From NCBI GenBank assembly GCA_964364885.1, contig CAYIOA010000011.1, positions 1 through 19,196 of the forward strand: a stretch of DNA of 19,196 nucleotides. Direction: 5' to 3'. This stretch comes from UBA73 sp964364885. Its GTDB lineage: Archaea > Nanobdellota > Nanobdellia > Pacearchaeales > GW2011-AR1. The translations under genes and the position numbers were made by a program. Positions within the stretch are counted from its first letter, which is position 1. Every line of letters starts with the position of its first letter. Below are positions 5,530-12,371 of the stretch, in pieces. The notes beneath the pieces were generated by a model, which saw only the letters and a program-made list of their open reading frames with translations, was not told the origin of the DNA and searched no databases.

Positions 5530-6678
5530 ATGAATTATAGGTATAAATCTGCCATCTTAGGAATCATCTCTACATTTCTTGCCATTACGTTTCCTAAACA
5601 ACTGACTTTTGCAGCGGAGAATTCTTCATCTAATCGTTCTGCTGCTCGCATTGCATATTTGGCGAGAGATATTAAGTTTCCTCCTGTTCTCTATGACTCT
5701 ATTCGTGTTGTAAATAGTGATGGAAGTAATAAGCATACCTTCACTCATAAAGAGGAATTTGTGAATAATCTTTCATGGTCTCCTGATGGCAGGCAATTAC
5801 GATTTGGAAACGTATTTGGAAACGTACTCTGGGGGTCTTGTAATATTGATGTTATTGATTCAGGAGGGATTAACAGAAAAAGACTTGCTGAGAATGGGCC
5901 CTATGATGAAATTGCATGGTCTCCTGATGGGAAAGAGATAGCGTTTGTTAAGCGTGACTCGAGGAAGGTGGAAGGCCATGATCATGATCTTTTCGTTATG
6001 AACAGTGATGGAAGTAATGTCCGAAACCTTACTAATTCTCCTGCCTTCTATGCAACTCCTGCATGGTCTCCTAAAGGCGATAAGCTTGCTTTTACAGGAT
6101 CTATTAAGGTCGTAACCGGTCCATTCGCTATTTCCCGTATTGGTTTTTTTGGTCGCGATGAATCTAATTTTACTCGTCTTAGAGGACTTGAGAAACTTAT
6201 GCCTGCTGTTGAGCCAGGGCCTGTAGATGAGAATGGTATTAGGTATAAGGATATCGATTATAATCTTTCGTGGTTTCCGGATGGTAGTAGAATTTTGATT
6301 AATAATCCACCTTATAAGATAAGGGTAGTAAATCTTGATGGTTCTGGCATGCTTGCACTCGCCACCGGCGAGTATGGCTCTCCATCACCAGATAGTAGCA
6401 AGATTGTCTTTCAGGGGAGAGAAAATGGTAATTATGAAATTTATGTTATGGATGCTAATGGTAACAATCAAGTAAATATCACGAAGAATCCTGCTGAAGA
6501 TTACCATCCTCTTTGGGGGCCAGATGGGCAAAATATTTTTTTCATTTCCCGTCGTGTTGATCTTCCAGGGATATATTGTATGAATAGTGATGGGAGCGAT
6601 GTGAAGAGAGTGGTTACTGATTTTTTTAAGTTAAATGGGACGATGCACCAAGAATATTTTTACACAATCTCAAGATAA
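5530..6678 (+). CDS. secreted TolB-like beta-propeller protein
   Basis: A 382-residue protein. Residues 1-29 form a signal peptide (MNYRYK, hydrophobic core, cleavage likely after LTFAA), so it is exported. The rest holds about six WD40-like/PD40 blades: LSWSPDGRQL, IAWSPDGKEI, PAWSPKGDKL, LSWFPDGSRI, GSPSPDSSKI and LWGPDGQNI, alternating with N-S-D-G-S turns (VVNSDGSN, VMNSDGSN, VMDANGNN, CMNSDGSD). Such propellers bind proteins or ligands; no enzyme motif is visible. ATG 5530 is preferred over a TTG at 5524 because of the TATA box at 5499-5508. Eleven of its 24 arginine codons are CGN, while neighbouring genes use mostly AGA/AGG, which suggests a transferred gene. The partner is unknown. 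Confidence 0.85.
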   Translation: MNYRYKSAILGIISTFLAITFPKQLTFAAENSSSNRSAARIAYLARDIKFPPVLYDSIRVVNSDGSNKHTFTHKEEFVNNLSWSPDGRQLRFGNVFGNVLWGSCNIDVIDSGGINRKRLAENGPYDEIAWSPDGKEIAFVKRDSRKVEGHDHDLFVMNSDGSNVRNLTNSPAFYATPAWSPKGDKLAFTGSIKVVTGPFAISRIGFFGRDESNFTRLRGLEKLMPAVEPGPVDENGIRYKDIDYNLSWFPDGSRILINNPPYKIRVVNLDGSGMLALATGEYGSPSPDSSKIVFQGRENGNYEIYVMDANGNNQVNITKNPAEDYHPLWGPDGQNIFFISRRVDLPGIYCMNSDGSDVKRVVTDFFKLNGTMHQEYFYTISR

Positions 6679-6833
6679 TTGAAGATTGTTTATTTGAATA
6701 TGTTTTTTATAGAGATAAGAAGATAGATGGTAAAATATTTTGGTTAATATCCTAATTAGCAAATATTGTATCTCTTAGGGTGGCGGCGTGAACTACATCT
6801 GAACTTTATTGAGAACAAATGAGTGTGTTTTAA

Positions 6834-6851
6834 AAACGAACTCTTTAAATA
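6834..6851 (+). promoter_or_regulatory. BRE/TATA module of the zinc-ribbon gene
   Basis: AAACGAACTCTTTAAATA: the same BRE-like AAACGAAC as at 1316-1333, with TATA core TTTAAATA about 25 bases before the ATG at 6873. Confidence 0.55.
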
Positions 6852-6872
6852 TGGGCGTGCTATCTAGAATTT

Positions 6873-7112
6873 ATGGTTAATGTGTTGGGGGGGTTGATGA
6901 GAAAATTAACTGGAAGATGTCCTGATTGTGGAAGTGATAATTTGGAGGCTCGGGCGGAGGTGGTTGTGTTCTATAGAGAGGAAGAAATTTTCCCTAAGGG
7001 CTGTCTTTTGTCAGCTTATGAAGTTAAAATAGAGAAGAGAACACGTTATTGTCTATCGTGTGATTATAAAAAATATCTTGGAGAGTACACGAGCAGGACA
7101 CAGATTGCATAA
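6873..7112 (+). CDS. small zinc-ribbon protein
   Basis: A 79-residue protein. C16-x2-C19 (CPDCGS) and C60-x2-C63 (CLSCDYKK) form two zinc knuckles separated by a predicted beta-rich stretch (AEVVVFYREEEIF), a classic zinc-ribbon layout; a fifth cysteine (C44) is extra. An alternative start at Met9 exists, but the TATA box at 6843-6851 fits ATG 6873. Such ribbons occur in many small nucleic-acid or protein-binding archaeal proteins, and no specific role can be assigned. It stands alone, with its own promoter. Confidence 0.75.
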   Translation: MVNVLGGLMRKLTGRCPDCGSDNLEARAEVVVFYREEEIFPKGCLLSAYEVKIEKRTRYCLSCDYKKYLGEYTSRTQIA

Positions 7113-7172
7113 AATTTAGGATATATTTAATTTTTTAAGTGTCTTAATAAACTTCTTTTTCAGCGATAACTT

Positions 7173-7538
7173 TCATTTGAGTTTTTTCCAGGAGAAGTAG
7201 GAGACAAATAACAAAACGACGAAGATTAAGGGAAATAGTATTTCTCCTAAAGCTCCTTTAATGAACACGAACGAAAGAGATGCGCCGATGAAATCAAAGG
7301 CTATCCCTGCATATGCCCATTCTTTAATTGCTTTAAATCTGGGGACTAAAATTGCAACAGCTCCCAGAATCTTTGCAACGCCTAAGATGTAATTAAGGTA
7401 AAGAGGATATCCTAACCTTATCATTAAGGCTTTTCCTTGCTCGGAGCCGATTAATGAGGTAATTCCTGAAAATAATAAAAGAGCAACCAAGATAATTGTA
7501 GATATCCAATAGATTATTTTTAAGGTTTTATTGTTCAT
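7173..7538 (-). CDS. DoxX-like four-helix membrane protein
   Basis: A 121-residue protein with four hydrophobic segments (about 9-28, 45-65, 73-93 and 98-116) and a basic C-terminus (SWKKLK). The segment pattern with SGITSLIG, GVAKILGAVAIL and EWAYAGIAFDFIGA is typical of the DoxX-like (DoxX_2) family of small membrane proteins, whose biochemical role is poorly defined. It has its own promoter on the minus strand with a BRE/TATA module at 7561-7578. Function in this organism is unknown. Confidence 0.75.
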   Translation of the reverse strand: MNNKTLKIIYWISTIILVALLLFSGITSLIGSEQGKALMIRLGYPLYLNYILGVAKILGAVAILVPRFKAIKEWAYAGIAFDFIGASLSFVFIKGALGEILFPLIFVVLLFVSYFSWKKLK

Positions 7539-7560
7539 AAGGTAATAGAAGACTGAGCCT

Positions 7561-7578
7561 TAATAAATATTTTCGTTT
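7561..7578 (-). promoter_or_regulatory. BRE/TATA module of the DoxX-like gene
   Basis: Read on the minus strand, AAACGAAAATATTTATTA lies about 26 bases before the ATG at 7538. It shares AAACGAA with the modules at 1316, 1589 and 6834. Confidence 0.5.
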
Positions 7579-7687
7579 GGTATGTGGGGGGTTTGGTTTA
7601 GGGGACATCACCTAGATACTTTTAGCGTTGGGGCTGAAATTATAAATATGGGGGAAAGAATTAATTAGTCATTGTATTGGGGGATAT

Positions 7688-8407
7688 ATGGAAAATGTGA
7701 AGTTTGTGGGAAAGTGCCTGTTGATTGGCGAGAGCGGAAAACGAATTCTGGCTGTGGGGGACCTGCACTTAGGTTATGAAGAGCACCTGAATCAAACAGG
7801 GATTTTTGTTTCCCGGAAAATGTTTGAAGAGATGATTGAAGAATTTGGGAAGATATTTGAGAATGTTGGAAGGGTTGATGAAATAGTTTTACTTGGGGAT
7901 GTCAAGCACGAGTTTGGAGGAATTATGAGACAGGAATGGAGCGACGTTTTAGGATTATTTGATTATTTGTTGGAGAGATGCAAGAAGATTGTGATTGTTA
8001 AGGGCAACCATGATAATATACTGGAGCCAATTGTAAATAAGAGAGAGAATGTTGATTTAGAGGACTTTTATTCTGCTGGAGAGTTTTGTTTTTTGCATGG
8101 AGACAAGGATTTTGATGAGATTTATGACAAAAAAATAAAATATTGGGTTATGGGGCATGGGCACCCTGCTGTTAAAATAAGCGATGGGATTAAAGTTGAG
8201 AAGTATAAATGTTTTTTAGCTGGGAAGTTTAAAGGCAAGAGTGTTCTTATTGTGCCGAGTTTTTTTTCTTATAATGAGGGAAGCGATCCTAGGGAGAATG
8301 AGCTGGGGCTTGCCTGGAAATTTAATCTTGATAGATTTGAAGTAAGAGTTGTGGGAAAAAATTTAAAAGTGCTGGATTTTGGGAGATTGGGGTTATTGCG
8401 ACTCTAG
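7688..8407 (+). CDS. metallophosphoesterase, archaeal ICC/PdeM-like
   Basis: A 239-residue calcineurin-like phosphoesterase with all metal-site motifs: GDLHLG (24-29), LLGDVKHEF (68-76), GNHD (106-109), HGD (137-139) and GHGHP (156-160). The order and GDLHLGYE/LLGDVKH wording fit COG1407. Bacterial relatives (PdeM) are encoded with DNA ligase and an Lhr-type helicase, so the nearby Lhr gene at 2741 supports a role in DNA end or nick processing; this is inferred. A TATA-like ATTATAAATA (about 7639-7648) and a purine-rich GGGGG six bases before the ATG suggest a short leader with a weak ribosome-binding site. Its last 15 bases overlap the 3' end of the convergent gene at 8393. Confidence 0.88.
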   Translation: MENVKFVGKCLLIGESGKRILAVGDLHLGYEEHLNQTGIFVSRKMFEEMIEEFGKIFENVGRVDEIVLLGDVKHEFGGIMRQEWSDVLGLFDYLLERCKKIVIVKGNHDNILEPIVNKRENVDLEDFYSAGEFCFLHGDKDFDEIYDKKIKYWVMGHGHPAVKISDGIKVEKYKCFLAGKFKGKSVLIVPSFFSYNEGSDPRENELGLAWKFNLDRFEVRVVGKNLKVLDFGRLGLLRL

Positions 8408-8830
8408 TTTTAGCTGAGGAATCTTTAAATGTGAAGGAAGACCGAGCTCTTCCTGGAGTGTGGCTGCCTTGATGGTACATCTTTTTAAGATTGTGTTATA
8501 AAGAGGGATTACTTCTGTTTTAGGAATTTGTTTTTTCTTCCAAGCTTTGTGAAATTCTTTTGCTTTTTCTTTGTCCAGTGAGAGTATAAGAAATCCTTCG
8601 AAAAAAACCTCGGCAAGCTTTTCCTCCGGGTTTTGAGCTTCTTTTTTTTCAGGGTTTGTGTATGTTAAAGAATATTTAAAGGCTATTTTTATCGCCTCGA
8701 GATCTTTTAAAATATCTATTTTTTCTTTTTCTATGTTTGTAAATTCTATATTATTGTTTATTGAAGCCCTGTTTGGGTTTTCTGTGCGCTCGGCGTGTAT
8801 TTTTGTTATGTTGAATCCTATTGTTTGCAT
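8393..8830 (-). CDS. conserved hypothetical protein, possibly SecB-like
   Basis: A 145-residue protein, no signal or membrane segment. The N-terminus (GFNITKIHAER, residues 5-15) and alternating strands (IEFTNIEKEKI, IKIAFKYSLTYTNPE, AEVFFEGFLILSLD) are followed by helices (EKAKEFHKAWKKKQ, LYNTILKRCTIKAATLQEEL) and a closing GLPSHLKIPQLKL. Four strands then helices, with a Gly-Leu-Pro turn near the end, recall the SecB chaperone fold; that assignment is tentative. The gene overlaps the phosphoesterase gene tail-to-tail by 15 bases. A TATA-like AAAATTTAAAAATC (minus strand, about 8848-8861) precedes the ATG. Confidence 0.7.
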   Translation of the reverse strand: MQTIGFNITKIHAERTENPNRASINNNIEFTNIEKEKIDILKDLEAIKIAFKYSLTYTNPEKKEAQNPEEKLAEVFFEGFLILSLDKEKAKEFHKAWKKKQIPKTEVIPLYNTILKRCTIKAATLQEELGLPSHLKIPQLKLESQ

Positions 8831-8870
8831 AGTTTGATATAATAACTAGATTTTTAAATTTTATTGTGAA

Positions 8871-9131
8871 TTAAACTAAATCTTCTTCTGAGATTACAAC
8901 AAAATCCCCTATTGCAATGATTGAGTTATAAGGAACGAGGGCTTCTTTTCCTGAAGACATTTCGAGATTTAAATTTCTTGTGTGGATTGTCGGCTCTTTT
9001 AGGATAATTTGCAGCAACTCGCCTGTTCGGGTTTCGAAATTAATGTCTTTGACTAAGCCAAGGCGCTTGCCCTCTTTTGTTACAACAAGTTTTCCAACAA
9101 TGTCTCTTAAAGGTTTTTTATCTAAAGGCAT
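8871..9131 (-). CDS. PRC-barrel domain protein
   Basis: An 86-residue single-domain protein. Beta-barrel signature: IVGKLVVTKEGKRLGLVKDI (residues 11-30), LLQIILKEP, ALVPYNSIIAIGDFVVI (64-80). PRC-barrel proteins of this size are common in archaea and are thought to act as small adaptor or RNA-related proteins; some have been linked to archaeal cell division. It is encoded divergently from the origin/orc1 region. A TATA-like GATTTATATATCTC (minus strand, about 9149-9162) is about 25 bases before the ATG. Confidence 0.85.
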   Translation of the reverse strand: MPLDKKPLRDIVGKLVVTKEGKRLGLVKDINFETRTGELLQIILKEPTIHTRNLNLEMSSGKEALVPYNSIIAIGDFVVISEEDLV

Positions 9132-9217
9132 GAATAATTAATAAGTGGGAGATATATAAATCTTTCTTTAGTGTGGTGGGATGGTTGATTTGGTTCGTGA
9201 TTTTGCTGTTAGTGTGT

Positions 9218-9240
9218 GACCCTGTGGTTTCGTATGGAAA
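9218..9240 (-). promoter_or_regulatory. origin recognition box, minus-strand orientation
   Basis: Read on the minus strand it starts TTTCCATACGAAAC and ends AGGGTC. The known archaeal ORB has the form TTTCCAGTGGAAACGAAGGGG: the TTCCA..GAAAC dyad and the trailing G-string are both present. It matches the plus-strand site at 9407 in TTTCCATA, GAA and AGGGT. Confidence 0.65.
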
Positions 9241-9278
9241 TAAGGGAAGATTTAAATATGGTTGGACTTTCTGTTTTG

Positions 9279-9352
9279 TTTTAATTTTATTTTTAAATAT
9301 ATATATTATATATTATATATATTATATAAGTTGTTTTTATTTTATTATATTA
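9279..9352. other. AT-rich duplex-unwinding element
   Basis: Fifty-one consecutive A/T bases (9279-9329), largely alternating TATAT and partly self-complementary, then AG-TTG and 19 more A/T bases. It lies between the two inverted ORB-like sites, where the first melting would be expected. Poly-AT flexibility alone is not proof of origin function. Confidence 0.65.
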
Positions 9353-9406
9353 GTTCGGTTATTTTTAAGATTTTAAATGTTTTTGAGATAGATGTTTGAA
9401 AGTTTG

Positions 9407-9428
9407 TTTTTCCATAGGAAGAAAGGGT
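9407..9428 (+). promoter_or_regulatory. origin recognition box, plus-strand orientation
   Basis: TTTTTCCATAGGAAGAAAGG followed by GT. It has the TTCC-ATA-GGAA dyad, then AAAGGG as the G-string, a slightly shortened version of the archaeal ORB. It faces away from the AT-rich element, opposite in orientation to the site at 9218. Confidence 0.65.
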
Positions 9429-9512
9429 GTGTGTGGTTTTTTGTTTTTGTTTTTGTTTTTTACTTTTTACTTCGTGGATAAATTATGTGCATTGGAAATA
9501 TAGGTTTGTGTA

Positions 9513-9530
9513 GCGATAGGTTTATAAGAG
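9513..9530 (+). promoter_or_regulatory. TATA box of the orc1-polD operon
   Basis: GGTTTATAAGAG (about 9517-9528) has its centre about 22 bases before ATG 9544 and is the only good TATA element near the operon start. Confidence 0.5.
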
Positions 9531-9543
9531 AGGATGTTTTGAA

Positions 9544-10794
9544 ATGGGAAGAGAGGGGTTTAGGGATAAAAAAGAGGGTGTGATGGATAAGATAGACAGG
9601 ATTTTTGATTCATTTGCAGTAACAAACTTATTTTTGGATAAGTCTGTTTTACAGTCCAATTATTTTCCTGAGAGTATCCTGCATAGAGGGGTACAGGTGG
9701 AAGCAATTGCGTCTATTTTAGGGCCGACATTAAAAGGAGAAAGAGCGAGCAATTTATTTTTATATGGCAAGACAGGAACAGGAAAGACTGTTAGTGTCAA
9801 TTATGTGGGGGGCAAATTAGAATCGAAAGTTAAGGCTGGAGGAAAAGATAATTTGAAGTTTTTGTATATAAACTGCAAATTAAAAAAAGTCTCTGATACA
9901 GAGTATAGGATAATTGCGGAATTAATAAATCTTCTGGGCGAGAAAGTTCCAGCAACGGGGTTGCCTACGGATGCGGTTTACAATAAATTTGTAAGCATTA
10001 TAGACAGCAAGAAACAAAATGTTATTATTATCTTGGACGAGATTGATCAAGCAGTGAAAAAAATAAGCGACAATTTTCTTTATACTTTGACCAGGATGAA
10101 TTCAGAGTTAAAAAATTCTCAAATTAGCCTGGTGGGAATAAGCAACAGCCTTACTTTTATGGATAATTTGGACCCTAGAGTAAGAAGCTCTCTTGGAGAA
10201 GAGGAGATTGTTTTTTCGCCGTATAACGCTTTGCAGTTAAGGGATATTCTGGAAGAGAGAGCTTTACTTGCATTTAGCGAAGGAGTTTTGGAAGAGGGAG
10301 TAATTGCAAAATGCGCTGCATATGCTGCGAGGGAGCATGGAGATGCGAGGAGGGCGCTTGACTTGCTTAGAGTTGCGGGAGAGATATGCGTCAGAGAAAA
10401 CGGGAAAAAGGTTCTTTTGAAGCATATTGATATTGCAAATCAAAAGATAGAAAGAGACAAAATTTTGGATGTTATAGAAAGCGAACCGATACAATTCCAG
10501 ATGGTTTTGTATTCAATTATGATTTTGGACAAACACGGCGGGGGAAGCGGCATTTATACAGGAGATGTTTATAATATATATCAAGAAAATTGCGGGAAAA
10601 ACAAGCACGAGACACTGACGCAACGCAGAGTTTCTGATATTCTTGCTGAATTCGACATGTTGGGGATTATTAATGCAAGAGTTATAAGCAAGGGGAGGCA
10701 GGGCAGGACGCGGGAGATAAAACTCATGCTTTCTCCAAGCATTAAAGAGAAAGCGTTTGACATAATTGAGAATGCACTTGGCTTGAGATCATGA
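9544..10794 (+). CDS. orc1/cdc6: Orc1/Cdc6 replication initiator
   Basis: A 416-residue AAA+ ATPase that binds origin recognition boxes and loads the MCM helicase. Walker A GKTGTGKT (75-82), Walker B ILDEID (163-168), sensor 1 region VGISNSLTFMDNLDPRVRSSL, sensor 2 HGDARRALDLLR and a C-terminal winged helix (about 310-416) match archaeal Orc1/Cdc6 in length and order. The residues before FDSFAVTNLF (1-19) are variable. ATG 9544 fits the TATA box; an internal ATG at 9583 has a GAGGGTG just before it and could be used instead, giving 403 residues. The stop overlaps the start of the next gene (ATGA, 10791-10794), as expected for an operon with polD. It follows the candidate origin directly and probably binds the ORBs at 9218 and 9407. 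Confidence 0.95.
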   Translation: MGREGFRDKKEGVMDKIDRIFDSFAVTNLFLDKSVLQSNYFPESILHRGVQVEAIASILGPTLKGERASNLFLYGKTGTGKTVSVNYVGGKLESKVKAGGKDNLKFLYINCKLKKVSDTEYRIIAELINLLGEKVPATGLPTDAVYNKFVSIIDSKKQNVIIILDEIDQAVKKISDNFLYTLTRMNSELKNSQISLVGISNSLTFMDNLDPRVRSSLGEEEIVFSPYNALQLRDILEERALLAFSEGVLEEGVIAKCAAYAAREHGDARRALDLLRVAGEICVRENGKKVLLKHIDIANQKIERDKILDVIESEPIQFQMVLYSIMILDKHGGGSGIYTGDVYNIYQENCGKNKHETLTQRRVSDILAEFDMLGIINARVISKGRQGRTREIKLMLSPSIKEKAFDIIENALGLRS

Positions 10795-12371
10795 AAGAAG
10801 ATCTTTTGAAAATAATAAAAGAGAGGGGATTGTTAATAGACCGGGAGATTTATGAGTGCCTGAATGAATTGAGCACTGATGTCGCTAAAAATTTACTGGA
10901 ATTACTTGAGAGAGCTTCTGGAAATAAAATGATAACAAGGCAGGTTTTGAGCAAAAATATATCTTACGCTTATGGGGATGTGTTTAGTGAAGGGAAGGAA
11001 GATACAGGCAATTTTGACAGGTTTTGCCTTAAACTTGGGCTGAGCTTAGAGTTTGTCAGAGAAAAAAAGAGCGGCGGCGAGGACTCTGAGATTTTGAACA
11101 AGAGCAAGAAGATAGACAATAATTATAGAATTTTTTATTCAGAGACAAAAACAGATAAAAAGCTGGAGGTAAAAGATTTTACTGGTTATTTTAGAGCGAG
11201 ATTTCAGCAGCTGCAGAGAATTTTGATGCAGAGAGCAGAGCTACAAAAAAATCTCGTTTCAATAAATAAAATCTCCTCCCAAAGAAGCAGTTTGAGCATT
11301 ATAGGAATTGTGAGCGAGAAGAGAACAACTAAAAACAAGAACCTTATTATTAAGCTTGAGGATTTAACCGGCGAGATTAGTGTTTTAGCAAAGGCGGACA
11401 GCGAGGCTTTTCCAAAGGCAGAAGAACTTCTATTGGATGACGTTGTCGGAATAAGGGCCTCCGGGAACAGCGACATGCTTTTTGTCCGCGAGATATTTTT
11501 TCCAGATTGTTTTATTCACGAAAAAACAAGATTTGACGAAGATATTTCTATTGCATTTCTTTCTGATGTTCATTGCGGAAGCGACAGACATCTTGGAAAC
11601 AGCTTTATGAGGTTTCTTGAATGGATAAACAGCGACGATAAAGATGCTAAAAAGATAAAATATCTTTTTTTTGTAGGGGATAATGTTGACGGTGTTGGAA
11701 TTTTTCCAGGGCAGGAGAATGTTTTGAACCTGAAGAGCATGGGGGAGCAATACAGCTTACTTGCAAGCTATTTGAGACAAATACCAAAGCATATTGTTAT
11801 TTTCATGTGCCCTGGACAGCACGATGCTGTGAGAGTTGCAGAACCTCAACCGGCAATAGGGATAAAATATGCCAGAGAACTTTGTGAAATTGGAAATTTA
11901 ATTTTAGTCAGCAATCCCTCTCTTGTGAAGTTAAATGAAGGAGAAAAAGAGTTCAAGATATTGATGTACCACGGAGCGAGCATTCATAGTTTTATCAATG
12001 AAATAAAAGAGCTTAGGGAGCTGAAAGCTCATGGATGTCCTGCCAAGGCTGTCAGACATATGCTGAAGAGGAGGCATTTGGCACCTACACATTCGGAAGT
12101 TGTTTATATACCTAATGCGGATATTGATCCTTTAATTATATCTGAAGTTCCTAATGTTTTGGCTACTGGGGAGGTTCATCGTTTAGACATTGAAGATTAC
12201 CATGGTGTTTTGATTATAACTGGAAGCTGCTGGCAGGCGCAGACTCCTTTTGAAGAAAAGATAGGCAATGTACCCGATCCTGGGAAGGTTCCTGTTTTAA
12301 ATCTGAAGAGCGGAGAGATAAAAATTTTTGATTTTTTAGGGGAAGAGGGATTTAATTATGGAAATAAATAG
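10791..12371 (+). CDS. polB: DNA polymerase D small subunit (DP1)
   Basis: A 526-residue exonuclease subunit of archaeal replicative polymerase D. An N-terminal variable part (1-150) is followed by an OB-fold (about 163-240, SSLSIIGIVSEKRTTKNKNLIIKLED) and a phosphoesterase domain: D259-x-H261 (LSDVHCG), GDN (296-298), PGQHD (341-345), H394 (YHGAS) and G460-E461-V462-H463. The C-terminal proofreading motif is odd: GEVH replaces the GHxH I expect of the family, so one metal-ligand histidine is a glutamate. Whether that is normal in this lineage I cannot tell. It starts within the orc1 stop codon region (ATGA) and overlaps polC by 14 bases, so all three genes are probably one transcript with coupled translation. 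Confidence 0.95.
   Translation: MKEDLLKIIKERGLLIDREIYECLNELSTDVAKNLLELLERASGNKMITRQVLSKNISYAYGDVFSEGKEDTGNFDRFCLKLGLSLEFVREKKSGGEDSEILNKSKKIDNNYRIFYSETKTDKKLEVKDFTGYFRARFQQLQRILMQRAELQKNLVSINKISSQRSSLSIIGIVSEKRTTKNKNLIIKLEDLTGEISVLAKADSEAFPKAEELLLDDVVGIRASGNSDMLFVREIFFPDCFIHEKTRFDEDISIAFLSDVHCGSDRHLGNSFMRFLEWINSDDKDAKKIKYLFFVGDNVDGVGIFPGQENVLNLKSMGEQYSLLASYLRQIPKHIVIFMCPGQHDAVRVAEPQPAIGIKYARELCEIGNLILVSNPSLVKLNEGEKEFKILMYHGASIHSFINEIKELRELKAHGCPAKAVRHMLKRRHLAPTHSEVVYIPNADIDPLIISEVPNVLATGEVHRLDIEDYHGVLIITGSCWQAQTPFEEKIGNVPDPGKVPVLNLKSGEIKIFDFLGEEGFNYGNK

Larger units (their letters stand above)
9132..9543. other. oriC: candidate chromosomal replication origin (oriC)
   Basis: A 412-bp gene-free stretch immediately before orc1/cdc6. 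It holds, in order: an ORB-like site on the minus strand (9218-9240), a 51-bp run of pure A/T (9279-9329) followed by a further 19-bp A/T run (9334-9352), an ORB-like site on the plus strand (9407-9428), and a pyrimidine-rich GTTTTT repeat (9435-9472). Two inverted ORBs around an AT-rich unwinding element beside the initiator gene is the established layout of archaeal origins. A 67-codon frame at 9173-9376 runs across these elements and is not credible as a gene. The assignment is inferred from sequence only. Confidence 0.72.

Noticed and set aside
9173..9376. Hydrophobic 67-codon plus-strand frame
   Set aside because: It crosses both an ORB-like site and the pure A/T run; its composition follows the AT tract rather than a protein family.
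9489..9511. Third possible ORB (ATTGGAAATATAGG)
   Set aside because: It keeps only part of the dyad and no G-string, so the match is too weak.
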